The notes: generated by a model from the sequence alone, not told the origin. A stretch of DNA of 64,000 bases from Vitellaria paradoxa (GCA_019916065.1 CM034242.1:45506626-45570625), one strand, 5' to 3'. Positions 33,801-45,960 are shown, numbered from the stretch's first letter. Program-made: numbers and translations.

Positions 33801-36800
33801 GGTTTCTATCATATCTATGAACCTGATTCAATCGTTACATCTTTTCAAGCAATTAGAATGGCCTAATTGGTTATAGAAGTTTATAATTGTATATTCTTTT
33901 TCCTCACTAATTTTGTAGTTTGGTTTACTTGTCAAGTGTAAGTTTTATCATCACAATTCTATATCTATTATCTCACGTTTTGAACATTATTACTTTTTGA
34001 TGTCAAGGTAGATGGATACCTCTTCTAGAATTTCTAAAATAAGAAGTCGTGAACGTGAGAGGCTCCGTGGCCCTCCTTGGCTGAAGGTATGCATTCGTTT
34101 CTGTAGTTCTGTTGGTCAAATAACGCTGGCTGCTTAATTTAAGATTACATTTTTGCAAGAAGAGGTGACTAAATTTTTGATTTGTCTAAGCTCAAGTTGT
34201 ATACATATCTATAAAATTTGATGTTTCTTTGTGATATAAATTATACCTAAGGTTCCACATGATGGAGCTCAGCCAGCAATCGAGGAATCCTTGTGAGCGT
34301 GTTGAGTTGCAAAAGTAAGTAGGAGAACTTTTACAAAGGGGTGCTATTCGAGAGAGTCTTAGTCCTTGTGCTGTGCCTGCTTTACTGACTCCTAAGAAAG
34401 ATGGGTCATGGAGATTGTGCATTGATAGTAGAGCCATTAATAAGATCACTGTCAAGTACAGGTTTCCCATTTCTCGCCTCGAGGATATGCTGGACCTTTT
34501 AGCTGGTTCCCTTTGGTTTTCCAAGATAGATCTTCGTAGTGGCTATCATCAGATTCGTATTAGACCAGGCGATGAATGGGAAACTGCCTTTAAGACTTCC
34601 GATGGCTTGTATGAATGGATAGTAATGTCATTTGGATTGTCCAATACTTCTAGTACCTTTATGAGAGTCAGGACTCAGGTCTTCCGGCCTTTCTTAGGAA
34701 AATTTTTGGTGATATACTTTGATGATATACTTATCTATAGTAAAACCAAGAAAGACCACTTAGATCACCTTCGGCAAGTCTTTGAGACTTTGCGGGCTGA
34801 GCAACTTTATGCCAATCTCAACAAGTGTTCGTTCATGCAATCTCAAGTATCTTTCCTTGGGTTCATTATATTTGATCAAGGGATTGCAACAGACCTCGAG
34901 AAAGTTAGGGCTATCCTTGAGTGGCCTAAATCTAAGTCTCTCTTTGAGGTTGATAGTTTTCATGGACTCGTTGCATTCTATCGAAGATTTGTTAAGGGTT
35001 CTGGGTCTATTATGACTCCCATCATAGATTGCATGAAAAAGGGGAGTTTCCAATAGACCGTAGCTGCCACTAGAGCATTTGAGGAAATCAAGAAGAGAAT
35101 GGTAGAGGTCCTTGTTTTGAGACATCTTGACTTTTCCAAAGTTTTTGAGGTTGCTTGTGATGCCTTTGGGGTAGGTATAGGGGGTGTCTTAAGTCAAGAG
35201 GGTCGGCCAATCGCTTATTTCAGTGAAAAGCTTAATGAATCTAGGAAGCGTTACTCTACATATGATAAAGAGCTGTTTGCTATTGTCTGAACCTTATGGC
35301 ATTGGCGATACTACTTGTTACCACAAGAGTTTGTGTTATACTTTGATCATCAAGCCTTAAAATACCTTCATTCACAAAAGAAATTGAGTAATAAGCATGT
35401 TTCATGGGTAGAATTTCTTCAAGAATATATATTTGTTCTCAATCACCGTGCAGGTGTAGAGAATAAGGTTGCTGATGCATTGAGTAGGGTTGCTCTTACT
35501 TTGCAGTCTATGAGTATTCGTGTCATAGGGTTTGATAGGCCTAAAGACGAATACCTGACGTGTTTTGATTTTGGCCTAACTTTTCAAGACATCCAGGCAG
35601 GAAACCGTCGTGAATTAGTTGATTTTTTTATTCAAGATGGTTACTTGTTTCGTGGGTCCAAGTTGTGCGTTCTTCGTACTTCCATTCGCGACTTTTTAGT
35701 TTGGGAGTTACATGCAGGGGGAGTAGCTGGCCATTTTGGTAGGGATAAGACTATCGCTTTAGTCGAAGATCGATTTTATTGGCCATCCTTAAAGAAAGAT
35801 GTGGCTAGAATTATTTCTCACTGTCGTACATGTCAGGTTGCAAAGGCTAAAAAGCAAAACTCTGGGTTATACGCACCCTTACCTATTCCACGCGCACCAT
35901 GGCAAGATGTCAGTTTGGACTTTGTTCTGGATTACCTAGAATTGCTAGGGGTCATGATTCTATTCTGGTAGTAGTCGACCGATTTTCTAAGACGGCCCAT
36001 TTCATACCTTGCACCAAAACGACTGATGCTTCTCACGTGGCTAAGTTATTATTTAGAGAGGTTGTCAAACTGCATGGCCTACCCACTTCCATAGTGTTAG
36101 ACAGGGATGTTAAGTTTGTGAGTTACTTTTGGAAGACTCTATGGAGACTGTTTGGTATCCATTTAAAATTTTCATCTGCGTTTTATCCCCAGACCAATGG
36201 TCAAACTGAGTTAGTTAATCGAAGTTTAGGAGACCTGCTGAGGTGTCTAGTTGGGGAACGTCAGGGAACTTGGGATTTGTTACTCCCTACCGCTGAATTT
36301 GCCTATAATAGCTCTATCAATTGTTCCACTGGTAAGAGTCCTTTTGAGTGTGTTCATGGTGTTACCCCTCGCCAACTTGTGACCTTATTCCCTTTCCCTC
36401 CTGACAGCCGACCATCACAATCAGCTGAATCATTTGCCCAGCACATTCATGATATTTATGCTGATGTTAGACAGAAAATTACCACTAGTTATTCAGATTA
36501 TAAACTAGCTGCTGATGTACATCGTTGTAATGTTGCATTTAATGAAGGGGACCATGTTATGGTTTGTGTTCGCCTAGAGCGTTGCCCTAAACATTCTTTT
36601 AAGAAATTGCATGCACGTGCCATGGGACCTTTTCATATCCGTAGCAAATTGGGCCCTAATACTTATTTAATTGATTTACCTACTGATATAAGTATTAGTT
36701 CAATTTTCAATGTAGAGGACTTGTTACCTTACCGACGCACATTCGAACCTCCAGTTTTTCCTACTGGTACTTCTGCGGGTCCTTCTGGTGGCTCTTCTAT

Positions 36801-39800
36801 TCCTTCACCAGTCCTAGCCATGCCCCCTCTTTAGTAGCTGGAGGTAGAGCAGATCACTGATATGCTTGATTTTGATACCATAATTTCTCCTCAGGGGCGC
36901 CTTTAGCATTTTCTTGTCCGATAGAAGTACAAACTAGATTCCGATGTTACTTGGATTACTAAGTAGGAGGAGTTTCACTGCATTGATCCTGAGCTATTGG
37001 CAGATTATCTTCGCTGGAACTCTGTGGAGCAGAGTTTTTTTCAGCTCGGAGGGAATGATGGAGACTTTGATAACCGTTTTCAATTCAAATATTCTAGGCG
37101 GGGATGAAATTTGAATTGGATGGGTTAAGTTTGAAGAGCAGTATTTTAGGGATATGATTTATTTGCTTTCCATAAAATATTTTGGGATGTGATTTATTTG
37201 CTTTCTATAAAATTCGAGATTTGACTGATTTATTTTTAGATATTACTTCATTTGGTCTTTAGCCCTAACCTATATAAAGGGTTAGAGATTGTAAGGGATC
37301 CTCAGTTTTTGAATAATATTGAAATAATTTCCGTTTTACTTTCTACATTGTTTCCTATTTTTTTATTTTTGTGTTATTGGCTCTGCGGTGCTATGTCCTT
37401 GCTACTTCCTACGATGGGAATACAAACCAATACCTCCCCCGGACCATTTCCTTCACCTTGATTCCATCAGGAATGCGCCATTTTTAACCCACCCAGCCCT
37501 TTACTTCCACAATTTGTACATCTTCTCTCCTGGTCCCCCAGACCTCCCTACCAGGGACTGTTCGGAATTCTTACTGCTTTCCACCGCATCTTCAAAGTCT
37601 ACAACTGCCATATCTTCCCTCCTAGAGCCCTTTCGTTTGCATTGTAACCCTACCTCCTTCCATTTCAGCGGCTTTGCCACCTTTACATGCAACTAGCCTT
37701 GCTTCCCCCTCCTGCTCATCTTCCCTGTTGCTTTTCCCCTGGATCGAACTCCCTTAGTGCTTCCGCAGAAAATTAACCAGCCTCCCCTCCCTCTAGCTCT
37801 GGAGCCCTACCTCTGATCCTACCCACGGAAGAGATTAATTTGAGCTCTGGTTTCCAAATACCAACATCCATGAACTGAAAGCCAATCAGAGTCCTCCTAC
37901 CCCCGCCAAAGCTACCCAATTGCTGGTTCCCCCCAACCTCCTTCAACACCTTATCGCACATCTTCACGACCCATCTGAGTTTTTCCTCAAAAATGATCAC
38001 CATCCTTTGGTTGCCTCTTCCTCTTTCGAGATTCTAACGATATTACATTGCATCGGTTTCTCTTCGATGTCGATTGTTGTCACTGCCGACTGGAAGGTCC
38101 TTTGTCCACCACTCCATTGACTTGCCATGGTTGTTAAAACCCTTTCCTCTCATCAATCCCAAGAAACCGATGATGGCGCATGTTACCTTTTCATCCATTA
38201 AATTGTGTCGAGAGCATTTTAATGGATTAAAATAAACAACCTAGATGATATGTTTCTCATATTCATCTTGCCTATGTGACTTTTAATTGGAGTCTCCTGT
38301 TGTTAACTTAATGCTTTTACCTTTTTCCTTTTCTGTTTCTAGTATGCTAGATAATATGGTCATCATTGGCTTTACCATAAGCATAAAAATGACTTGTCAT
38401 ATTTTGTTTGTTATAAAATTTCATGACTATGCCAGGTCATCAGGTAGATGTGAACCATTCTCTTTAGTGTTTATCATCCTCTGGTTATTATTGACATTGT
38501 TAATTCATATGATTTTCCATGCTGCTCTGTTATCAATAGTTGTGACATTTGAAATTGAGGGGATGAAATGAACTTATTTGACATGAATTAAATTTCAGAC
38601 AATACAAGGAGCGATGCTCAGCTGTATGTATATAGTTCTGGACTATGCACAAACTGGTCTAATAGCTGCAGTCTTCTTCTTCAAGGTAAATATGGTTTCT
38701 TCTTCTTCTTTTTCTTCTTCTTCCCCCACCGTGCACCAGCCTGATTAAGTTTACTGTTAACATTAACTTGAGCCCACAATTTATTTATTTTTTCAAGGTA
38801 CTATTTAAGTGGGATAGGAATAGTAATCCGATGCCTCCTTTTTCCATGTTTGAATCCAATTAGGCATGAAATATTGATAGGAAGGTGGCTATTCCACCCT
38901 TTAGATAAGGGATAAAATGTTCAGTGCACTCGAAATAGTTTTGACAATCTAATATTCATACGGCTCATTGTAGTTGCTTAAATAGCACAAGGATGTTATT
39001 TCCAATTTGTTCTTCAGCCCCTCCTATGCCCCAATGTCCTCTGAACGGAATGGGGGTATAGGAGACACCTCATCCAATCCCACCTGTCTGGAATAATGAG
39101 TCTCATTATTTATTGTCCTTGTCCTATTTGTCCGAATTTAGTAATTCCACTATACCCCATCCTTGATTTAGCAACCATAAGCAAAGAATTAAATTCATTT
39201 CATCTTGTTTCATTTATTTTGATTTGATCTGGAGATCGGTAATCATATTTTAATCATGCCCTCAACGACATGGATTTCTTACAGATGATGGAATGGTGGT
39301 ACCAATCTGCAGAGGAGAGAATGTCCGCGCCAACTGTGTATCCTCCACCTCCACCGCCTCCACCTCCCAAGGTGATTGATATATCAGGCACCTATAAACT
39401 TGTGTACAGTCATCTGTGCAATTGTATACTTAATGATAAGAGTAGAAAATTGAAAAAATTGAAAACAGGATGAATTTTTGTTTATATGTGGTTATGTTTC
39501 GCCTTGTGGAACAGATTGCTAAAGAAGGAATTCGACTGCCACCTGATAGAACAATATGCCCTTTATGTTCACAGAAACGTGCAAATCCATCAGTTCTTGC
39601 AGTTTCAGGATTTGTATTCTGTTATGCTTGCATTTTTAAATATGTTTCTCAGGTAAGGTCCCCCAACTTCTGATTACTGTTTTTGTACTACTAGTATTAA
39701 TGCAGTTCCTTGGGATCCTGAGGGAAAAGATTAACTAAAGTGCTTTGCTGAAGAAAAATATTCTTGGAATAGCCATAAATCATTTCAGTGAAATGATTTC

Positions 39801-40209
39801 TTGCTTCCAATTTGCTGTTTCACCTCTTGGTGTAATTTTTTCTGGAATGATATTTTCATGTGATTGAAATCTGAAATTGATTATTAAAAGCCGACCAAAT
39901 TGAGAATATAGCATTTTCCGGTAGTCTTTGCCTAAACTTACACCTCATTATTAGATATACTTTTTTACACATATAGTTAATTTTTAAGTTTTCAATTTTA
40001 TTACCAAATTGGTGACCATTAGTTATATCTCCCATGCTCTGGTGATGTTTTAATACGTGCATATGATAATTTCAACTCTCATATTGTTGTGTCCCCATCC
40101 CAAATGAAACCTGCAAAGTTTGCTGTATTCTGTTTGTTGAACAAGGTGTTATCAACTGCTTGCCAATACTTACCCCAAATATATATATATATATATATAT
40201 GTTACCACC

Positions 40210-40241
<32 letters not shown>

Positions 40242-40653
40242 CCTGCCAAGGAAAAGAGGGAAAAAAATTAAAATAAGAGTGTTTGTATGCCAATTGTGGA
40301 CAAGCATTGTTTATGTTTAGAATTCAGATCAACTTTGTCCAATAAAAAGGACACAAAATAAATTTTTGATGAATCTGATGACAAGCACTGTTCCTCTTTC
40401 TTTTGCTTTTCCTTAGTTTCAAGCGGCTAAAATAAATCAATCTTTAAGTTTCCATAGTCTATGTTCCACAATTGTTTCATGATCTTTTTAGTATTTTGCT
40501 CCTCATATTTCCATACTTATTTTTGCAACTATGTAGTTATCTCACACGTCTACATAATTGTCTTGGTTTATGCATTCACAGTATAAACGATGCCCGATTA
40601 CACTAATGCCTGCAACAGTGGAGCAGATTAGAAGACTCTTCCATGATGTGTAG
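27819..40653 (+). CDS. PEX12: Peroxisome biogenesis protein 12 (RING peroxin)
   Basis: Ten exons: 27819-27926, 28076-28181, 29752-29900, 30856-31105, 32716-32825, 34012-34086, 38599-38685, 39285-39371, 39515-39652 and 40582-40653. All GT-AG and in phase, 393 aa, the same length as known plant PEX12. The protein starts [20 protein letters not shown], carries the Pex2/Pex12 N-terminal membrane domain ([44 protein letters not shown]), then a proline run (residues 315-323) and a C-terminal RING-like domain with Cys339, Cys342, Cys360, Cys363 and Cys374. In known biology PEX2, PEX10 and PEX12 form a ubiquitin-ligase complex in the peroxisome membrane that recycles the import receptor PEX5. The RING of PEX12 normally lacks some zinc ligands, and that is seen here. 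The coding sequence looks intact despite introns of up to 4.5 kb filled with transposons. Confidence 0.97.
30689..30800. repeat. 56-bp tandem duplication in PEX12 intron 3
   Basis: AAAGCAGAGTGTATT starts at 30689 and again at 30745. Both copies continue through TAGTTA-AGAA and end TTTATTTCTTTGAGATGTTT. There are a few mismatches between the two units. Noncoding. Confidence 0.75.
31866..32117. mobile_element. Tourist-like MITE in PEX12 intron 4
   Basis: The ends GGCCATGTTTGTTTTGTGGGA and TCCCATGAAAAAAACGAGGCC are inverted repeats, flanked by TTA at 31863-31865 and 32118-32120. The interior holds palindromic AT/GGAGAT blocks (CAGGAGATTATATTCCAGG). Its 252-bp length and TTA target fit a PIF/Harbinger MITE. 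Confidence 0.8.
32316..32492 (+). mobile_element. LINE reverse-transcriptase C-terminal fragment
   Basis: The frame reads [20 protein letters not shown], then [20 protein letters not shown] and [15 protein letters not shown]. This matches the plant LINE pattern downstream of the polymerase domain (FLW...hLVkWd.VC.pk..GGLGiR.L..fN.ALl.KWlW...) with substitutions. Only about 55 codons survive, and the neighbouring sequence shows no further similarity. It lies in PEX12 intron 4 in sense orientation, next to the MITE. Confidence 0.65.
34290..37055 (+). pseudogene. Chromovirus pol remnant: RT, RNase H, integrase, chromodomain
   Basis: Reverse transcriptase: [17 protein letters not shown] and [13 protein letters not shown], with catalytic YFDD intact. 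RNase [21 protein letters not shown] through [10 protein letters not shown]. Integrase zinc finger: [13 protein letters not shown]...CRTC. Integrase core: [11 protein letters not shown] and [16 protein letters not shown]. The chromodomain ([30 protein letters not shown], about 36905-37015) holds several stops. Breaks: TAA 34316, TAG 35053, TGA near 35287, a frameshift near 35930, and paired TAG codons near 36832-36837 followed by more stops. It is dead, but many domains remain readable. Confidence 0.9.
37056..37430 (+). repeat. 3' LTR of the intronic chromovirus (right edge approximate)
   Basis: It starts TGATGGAGACTTTG right after the purine tract CGGAGGGAA, the same position and first bases as the LTR of the other chromovirus. 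A TATA-like CCTATATAAAGGG lies near 37268-37280. The right end cannot be fixed without a 5' LTR for comparison; it falls somewhere between 37400 and 37430. Confidence 0.6.
37431..38280. other. Unidentified GC-richer insert within PEX12 intron 6
   Basis: Base composition differs sharply from the AT-rich intron around it (CCTCCC- and CTTCC-rich, to about 38110). The minus strand holds partly open frames (for instance [20 protein letters not shown] and [19 protein letters not shown]). I do not recognise a family; a plant LINE ORF1 or another transposon piece is possible. Not part of PEX12. Confidence 0.35.
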
Positions 40654-40994
40654 ATAACCCTCTTTGGTTTGGAATGGTCAGGGGGAGACTTCATAGAGTC
40701 TTCTTGTACCATAGACATCTGCAGCGATCAAGCTCAGTCTGAATGAGAAATATGCTGAGATGAGATTCGGGAAATAACTGGGACTTAGTATCAAGTTCAA
40801 ACGAAATAATGCCTAGAAAGTTCAGCCTTGTATAGGCAGGAAAGAACTGTGACTGTTTGTGGGCTCTGTAATGAGCTAGTGAAATTGTTAGAATTGTACC
40901 ACTATTTAAAAGGGAAGCTTGTGGGATGGAGGGTTAACGCTACCTTGTGTTGTCGGAAACAAATTGTTGAATTATAGTTTTGAAGCAAGCCTAA
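40654..40994 (+). other. Probable 3' UTR of PEX12
   Basis: Transcribed-looking moderate-GC sequence after the TAG stop, ending against a MITE. No canonical AATAAA was found close by, so the poly(A) site is unplaced. Confidence 0.4.
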
Positions 40995-40997
40995 TAA

Positions 40998-41245
40998 GGC
41001 TTAGTTTGGGAAGGAAAGCAGCTGGTTATTTTTAGCTAGCTAGTAGTTGGCTAAAAATAAGCCAGTTATTTTTGTGTTTGGGAAGGAAAAAAATGTGATT
41101 TTTTTTTTTTGGCGAATTTGACATTTTTGTCCTTGAAGGTTTAAAAGAAGATTAAAATGTGAAAAAGTAAATTTGATCATTTACAAATTGACAAATAAGC
41201 CAATTAACTATAAGTTAATTAGCTCTTTGGATCCCAAATGATGCC
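40998..41245. mobile_element. Tourist-like MITE
   Basis: The ends GGCTTAGTTTGGGA and TCCCAAATGATGCC are imperfect inverted repeats, flanked by TAA at 40995-40997 and 41246-41248. The interior contains TAGCTAGCTAGTAGTTGGC and poly-T. Length 248 bp, noncoding. Confidence 0.75.
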
Positions 41246-41430
41246 TAAATCTTTTAACACCCCCAAAATTACTGGTATTATGGTGGCTCGCTAGCTAGTC
41301 GTCTTTTTCTTCTTCTTCTTCTTCTAATGAGTCATGTGCGTATATATGTATGAGAGGAGCACTGAGATGCTCTCAAATATTGATTTGGAACAAATAAATT
41401 TCTGGGCGGAACTAAGACTCTGCTCTGTTT

Positions 41431-41740
41431 CTGCTTGGGTACTTCGACTCACGCTCCGATGCCAAATTATAGTGATACCAGGATCGATCAATTGGACACT
41501 CTTAAGACATATAATTATATTGATACAAAACACTCAATTGCAAATAAAAATAATTCTCACACACCCAAGAGGCTCTTTCTTCACAGAACTCTCTCTTCAT
41601 CTGCCAATCTTTTACCACACAAAACAACTCTCTATCTGCCAAATATACTTTTCAGGCAATTCAATAGAGGCAAACAACAAAACAAAAAACTGAAATTTCA
41701 TCACAAGGAGAATTCGCAACTGTTATTTGGACCCGCCATT
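41431..41740 (-). mobile_element. LTR end plus primer-binding-site-like fragment
   Basis: On the minus strand the segment ends with AATTTGGCATCGGAGCGTGAG (41448-41468). This is the form of a tRNA-complementary site downstream of an LTR (compare TGGTATC-GAGC). Upstream of it (minus strand) are GAGAATTATTTTTATTTGC and AATTGAGTGTTTTGTAT, shared in the same order with the LTR end at about 56163-56280. It is therefore the 3' end of an LTR and a little internal sequence of a related element. The LTR start was not located. Confidence 0.45.
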
Positions 41741-41861
41741 ACGGCTACCTAGGTACGAACGGACATGCAATACCAAACCAAGGGCAAGGGGAAATTTCTT
41801 TCTTAATTCCCAAATCAAGCAAAAAGCCTAAATTAGTTCCACCGTAAGGCTTTTCTTAATT

Positions 41862-42572
41862 TCAAACTTGACGATGAGGAGGAGGGGGAGTAGGCTGAGT
41901 CCTGGATTTGTGGAGGGAGAAGGAAGCACTGCGCACCCAAGAAGATTTGATAAATTTACCATGGAAATACCCAGCAAATTTCTTGAGCGGGCAATTAAAA
42001 GTTCTCATGAGCGACAAAAACAGACGCACTTGGGAGACTGCAAAGATGGTGACCGGGAGGAACGAAGCAGTGTACAAGGCAATTTTGGTCCACTGCTCCC
42101 TCTTGTCTATCATAAGGATTATGGTGGCAGCAAACGCGAGCATCATCATCGACACCGACAGCATCAGAAGCATAATACCCAGCGTCAGTTTCCGCAGAAG
42201 GGACTGCTTGAAGGCGAACAACCGAAGCGGGGATGTTAGGATCGAAAGGAACATAATGACCGACGTGAGAGCAGAGGTGAGGGAGAGGACGTCGCTGATC
42301 GCGAATATGAAGAAGAAGGGCTGGTGGAGTAGAATTGGAAAACCAGTGCGGTCGTTGGGACCTCCGGGTACGGTGTAGGCGGCGGCGTACGCCACCGTGG
42401 CAATGAACACCCCGACTAGCGAGCACTGCTCCGCCGTGCGCTTAATCCATTCTCTCGCTCTGTCTAGAAGTTCCTTGTTCGCTTCGGCAAACAGGTCCTC
42501 TGCGGTCTTCTTGCTCTTATTTTTTATGTATATCATGTGTGGAAGGCAGATTTCCTTCACATGCTGCAAAAA

Positions 42573-42603
<31 letters not shown>

Positions 42604-44084
42604 CAAAATCGCGGCGTCGAAAATGAAATTATGTTACATTACTGTGAGATAGGATCTGCGTGATTCGGTTTGACTCGAATTCATAATTCAGAATCGAATT
42701 AAATTTTGTCCGTTCTTAAAAATTGAACATGAAACCCATTTTAACTTCAAAATCGAATTAAATCAAGTCAAAAAGATCAAGTTTGATTAATTCGATTTTC
42801 ATGTTAGCGTAAGTTAAATTAAATTGTTTCGGTTTTTGAGTTGATTTAGTTTATTTATTTTTGACTCTAAACATTCAATTATATATTAATAAAATATTAT
42901 AATACCATATGTATTATATAATATATAAAATCACTAGAGTGATAGAAGTAATTCCTGTTTTATAATTAACATTTACTATTTATATATAATACTAAAAAGA
43001 ACCCGTGCTTAAAGGCATGAAAACATAATTTAACTTCTAAATGATTAAAAAAATAAATAAAATAATTTTTTAGAAAAGTTAAAAGTAAAATTAAAGGCAT
43101 GAAAACATAATTTAACTTCTAAATGATTAAAAAAATAAATAAAATAATTTTTTAGAAAAGTTAAAAGTAAAACCTATGTAGAAGTCAAATATATTTGAGG
43201 ATATTATTGAGTTGTTACTATTTTTTTGTTACAAATAGTGATTTGAAATTTATTTGTTTGAAATTTAAAATTAAAGTCAGGGGAGAGTTTGAAATTTGAA
43301 CCGAAATCTTGTATAGCAAAACTCTTCCTCTCCAATGAACCTCAGCCATTGATGGATACAAAATAAAATTTCAACTCTTTTTGGGATATATATTAAATCA
43401 TTGAGCTATATGGTTGTGTAGATTATACAATATATTATATATAATTATATATTGAGTATGTTTGCTGTGGTGAAAAATAACAAAAAATAATAAAAATGTG
43501 GTTTAGAGAACTTTTTGGCATTTAGGACGCAACCACCAAACCATGTTTTTTAGAAATGAATAGTGAAATTTTTTTATTTTTGTTTCAATTTTTTTGAGAG
43601 AGAGATTTTTCGAACGGTTTTTCTAATTCAATTGGAACGGTTTTACATCATAATTTATTAAAAGTGGTTAAAAAATTTTTAAGATTTGTAAAAAATTATT
43701 AGGGTTTGTGAAATATTATTTAGGTTTGTAGAAAATTTATTGGGATTTATAAAAAATTTTTGGGATATATAGATATATATAAAATTATAGAAATTTTATG
43801 AAATATGATAAGTGCAAAATGTCTTAGAAAATTTTAGAGATTTTAAATTTTTTTAACTGGAGCACTAAATAGGCCCATTATATATTATATTTTTTAGATT
43901 GATTTGAATTAGGATATTGTTGATTCTATTCAATTTTTTTAATCTACTAATTAAAGAATTAAATTAAAAATATTAAATTGTTAATTTTTTAATTCTGAAT
44001 CAAATTGATTTTAATGCACGTCCTAACCAAATTCAATCAAAATGATCAAAGTTTGATTTTCGGTCTTATTCAGTTTTTTTTAAT

Positions 44085-44119
<35 letters not shown>

Positions 44120-45960
44120 ACGGAACGCACCTCAAAGAAGATAATTTCTTCTCGCAATTCGAGAGCAGGGATTTGGGTGTCGTCGTCGGGGCTCAAGGGA
44201 GCTTCTGATTTTATTCCAACGGCATGGAGAAAGGAGTTATCATAGCAGTCAAGCTTTCGCCGCAGCCTCCTCATTGGAATTTCCATTTCCTCCACAAATT
44301 TGAGTATCTCCATCTGCCGGTACTGTATTGCTACGTGTACGATGGTACGGCTTTTAGCATCTATGTGCTCGACCGCAAGCGGGTATTTTTCGAGTATCGC
44401 TCTAACGATCTCTAAACAGCCATTCTTTGTGGCCAAAAACAACGGCGTAGCCGGGATACCCTCGTTGCTGGTTCCATCCCATGAGCACGAGTTCTCACAT
44501 CGGTCTCTATATTTGTGGAACTTTGCTTCATTTGGGTCTTCCGCATTTTTAGTATCTTTCCATGTCGTGTCTTTCTTCACCAACAACTTGGCTAGTGCCA
44601 CCGCGGAATCGTATCTACGTTGCACTGCAAAAATTAATTAATACCATTAAAACTCAAATATATATATATATATAATCAAATTGAGAAAAACAAAGTTACA
44701 AGAATGATGTTCTCGTTTGAAGGCCTGTGGTTTGCATGCAAGAAGTTGAAGAGCTGTCATTTGGTCCCTGTCTCTTGCGTCAACCAAGTATCCATGTTTT
44801 CTTGCAATGTCAAGGGCAAGGTCTGTTCACGATATTTAATTAATTTACCTATAATTAAGTAAGAAATTGAACAAAAAAAGGTAATTAAAGTTTAAAGAAA
44901 AAACTTATAATTATTAATCAATATCATAAATTAAGGCTCTGTTTAGACCTCTAAGACGTGTTTGAAGGGCCAAAGAAGTTAGAAAAAATATATTGCATCA
45001 ATTATTTTTTGGCATTTATAAAGTAAAAAAAAATAACTTACTGTCAAAATTTGTTGAAATGGCACTGAATAACTCTTTTTAACAATTTTGATTAAAAAAA
45101 TTGTCAAAAAATTGACAAAAGTTGATAAAAATTGATAAGAATTTATAGAAGTTAGTAAATTTTAGAATTTTAAAATAAATTCAAAGAAAAAAAAGGTCCA
45201 AATTTTGAAAAATTTGTAAGTTTTTGTAACTTTTGTTGAACTTTGGCCATCCAAACTGTAAATTTTACCAAAAATATCAAAAATTATCAACTTTTGATCT
45301 TAGTGCATAAATTACAAAATTACAATTATTATTATTTTTCTCACTCCAAATATAACCTGGGGGGTACTCACCAAAACTTTCGTTGGTAACGGCTGTGTGT
45401 AGAACAGTGGCACCAGTACCCTGCTGCCTAAACATGTCCATGAGGGCTTCCTCTAAATGTAAATCTCCTTCAGGAGCAGGGCCTTCTTTAATTGCGCTGT
45501 TCTCCGTGATTTTGCTCTCAAGAAAGTCGAACATCTTCTTCTGGCCGAAGCGTGCGGCGCGATGAATGGGCGACTCCTCGAATTTGTTGCGTAATTGTAA
45601 CAAGGAAGGTTCCATCTCTAACATCTTCCTCGCAGCTTCGATCAATGTGTCGGAAGTAGCTGCCTCGTGGAGGACGGTGTTCGAAACTTCATTTGTTCGG
45701 GTGAGCATGTGATGATGATGTTCGGGAACCATATGTAGCAAGTCGACCATCATTTGGTCTTCCTCAAAGTAGGTGGCCATGTGAAGCACTGTGTCTCTGT
45801 GAATGGTTACAACCCAGAACAGGCTTTCTGGTTTTTCTCGGCAGAGCTGCACCACCTCGTTAGCTTTTCCCTTCATTATGGCCCTGTACAATTTCTTAGT
45901 ATGCTCATGAACCTCTCTGAGCTCTCCAGTAACATCTGAAGTATCAGCAGCAGAATCCAT
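41862..45960 (-). CDS. Ankyrin-repeat membrane protein with PGG domain (ACD6/ITN1-like)
   Basis: Four exons on the minus strand: 45960-45372, 44822-44700, 44624-44131 and 42563-41862. GT-AG borders and phases agree, giving 635 aa. The N-terminal two thirds contain ankyrin repeats (RDTVLHMATYFEED; SNTVLHEAATSD; ESPIHRAARFGQKKMFDFL; ATVLHTAVTNESF; TPLFLATKNGCLEIVRAIL; RTIVHVAIQYRQMEILKFV). The last exon holds the PGG domain (P468-G469-G470) with four hydrophobic stretches that should cross the membrane (CSLVGVFIATVAYAAAY; FFFIFAISDVLSLTSAL; LGIMLLMLSVSMMMLAF; IALYTASFLPVTIFAV). Such proteins act at the plasma membrane or ER in defence and salt or ABA responses in known examples; the specific role here is unknown. 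The cytosolic tail is basic and Pro/Ser rich. It looks intact. Confidence 0.92.
43009..43172. repeat. Perfect 82-bp tandem duplication in the PGG-gene intron 3
   Basis: TTAAAGGCATGAAAACATAA begins at 43009 and again at 43091. The two units look identical through AAAAGTTAAAAGTAAAA, giving an 82-bp period. Identity suggests a recent replication slip. Noncoding. Confidence 0.85.
44938..45259. mobile_element. Possible degenerate MITE in the PGG-gene intron 1
   Basis: Left end GGCTCTGTTTAGACC after TAA, right end GGCCATCCAAACTG before TAA. The inverted match is weak and needs a gap. The interior is full of AAAATTGATAAAAATT-type runs. Tentative. Confidence 0.3.

Larger units (their letters stand above)
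34255..37430 (+). mobile_element. 5'-truncated Ty3/gypsy chromovirus in PEX12 intron 6
   Basis: Lies in sense orientation within the intron 34087-38598. It starts abruptly around 34255-34290 in the segment just before the reverse transcriptase and runs through RNase H, integrase and a decayed chromodomain to one 3' LTR. The proteins align with the element at 9760-16209 throughout, though clearly diverged, so the two are relatives and not recent copies of each other. No 5' LTR or gag was found. The left junction is blurred and no target duplication could be identified; boundaries are approximate. Confidence 0.85.

Noticed and set aside
41868..42426. Open frames overlapping the PGG domain exon on the plus strand and in a second minus-strand frame
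   Set aside because: They mirror the real coding exon, which has the PGG motif and membrane segments, and they show no family similarity.
44091..44117. (GA)n tract as a possible regulatory GAGA element in the PGG gene
   Set aside because: It is intronic, directly after a donor site, and simple GA/CT microsatellites are frequent throughout the window.
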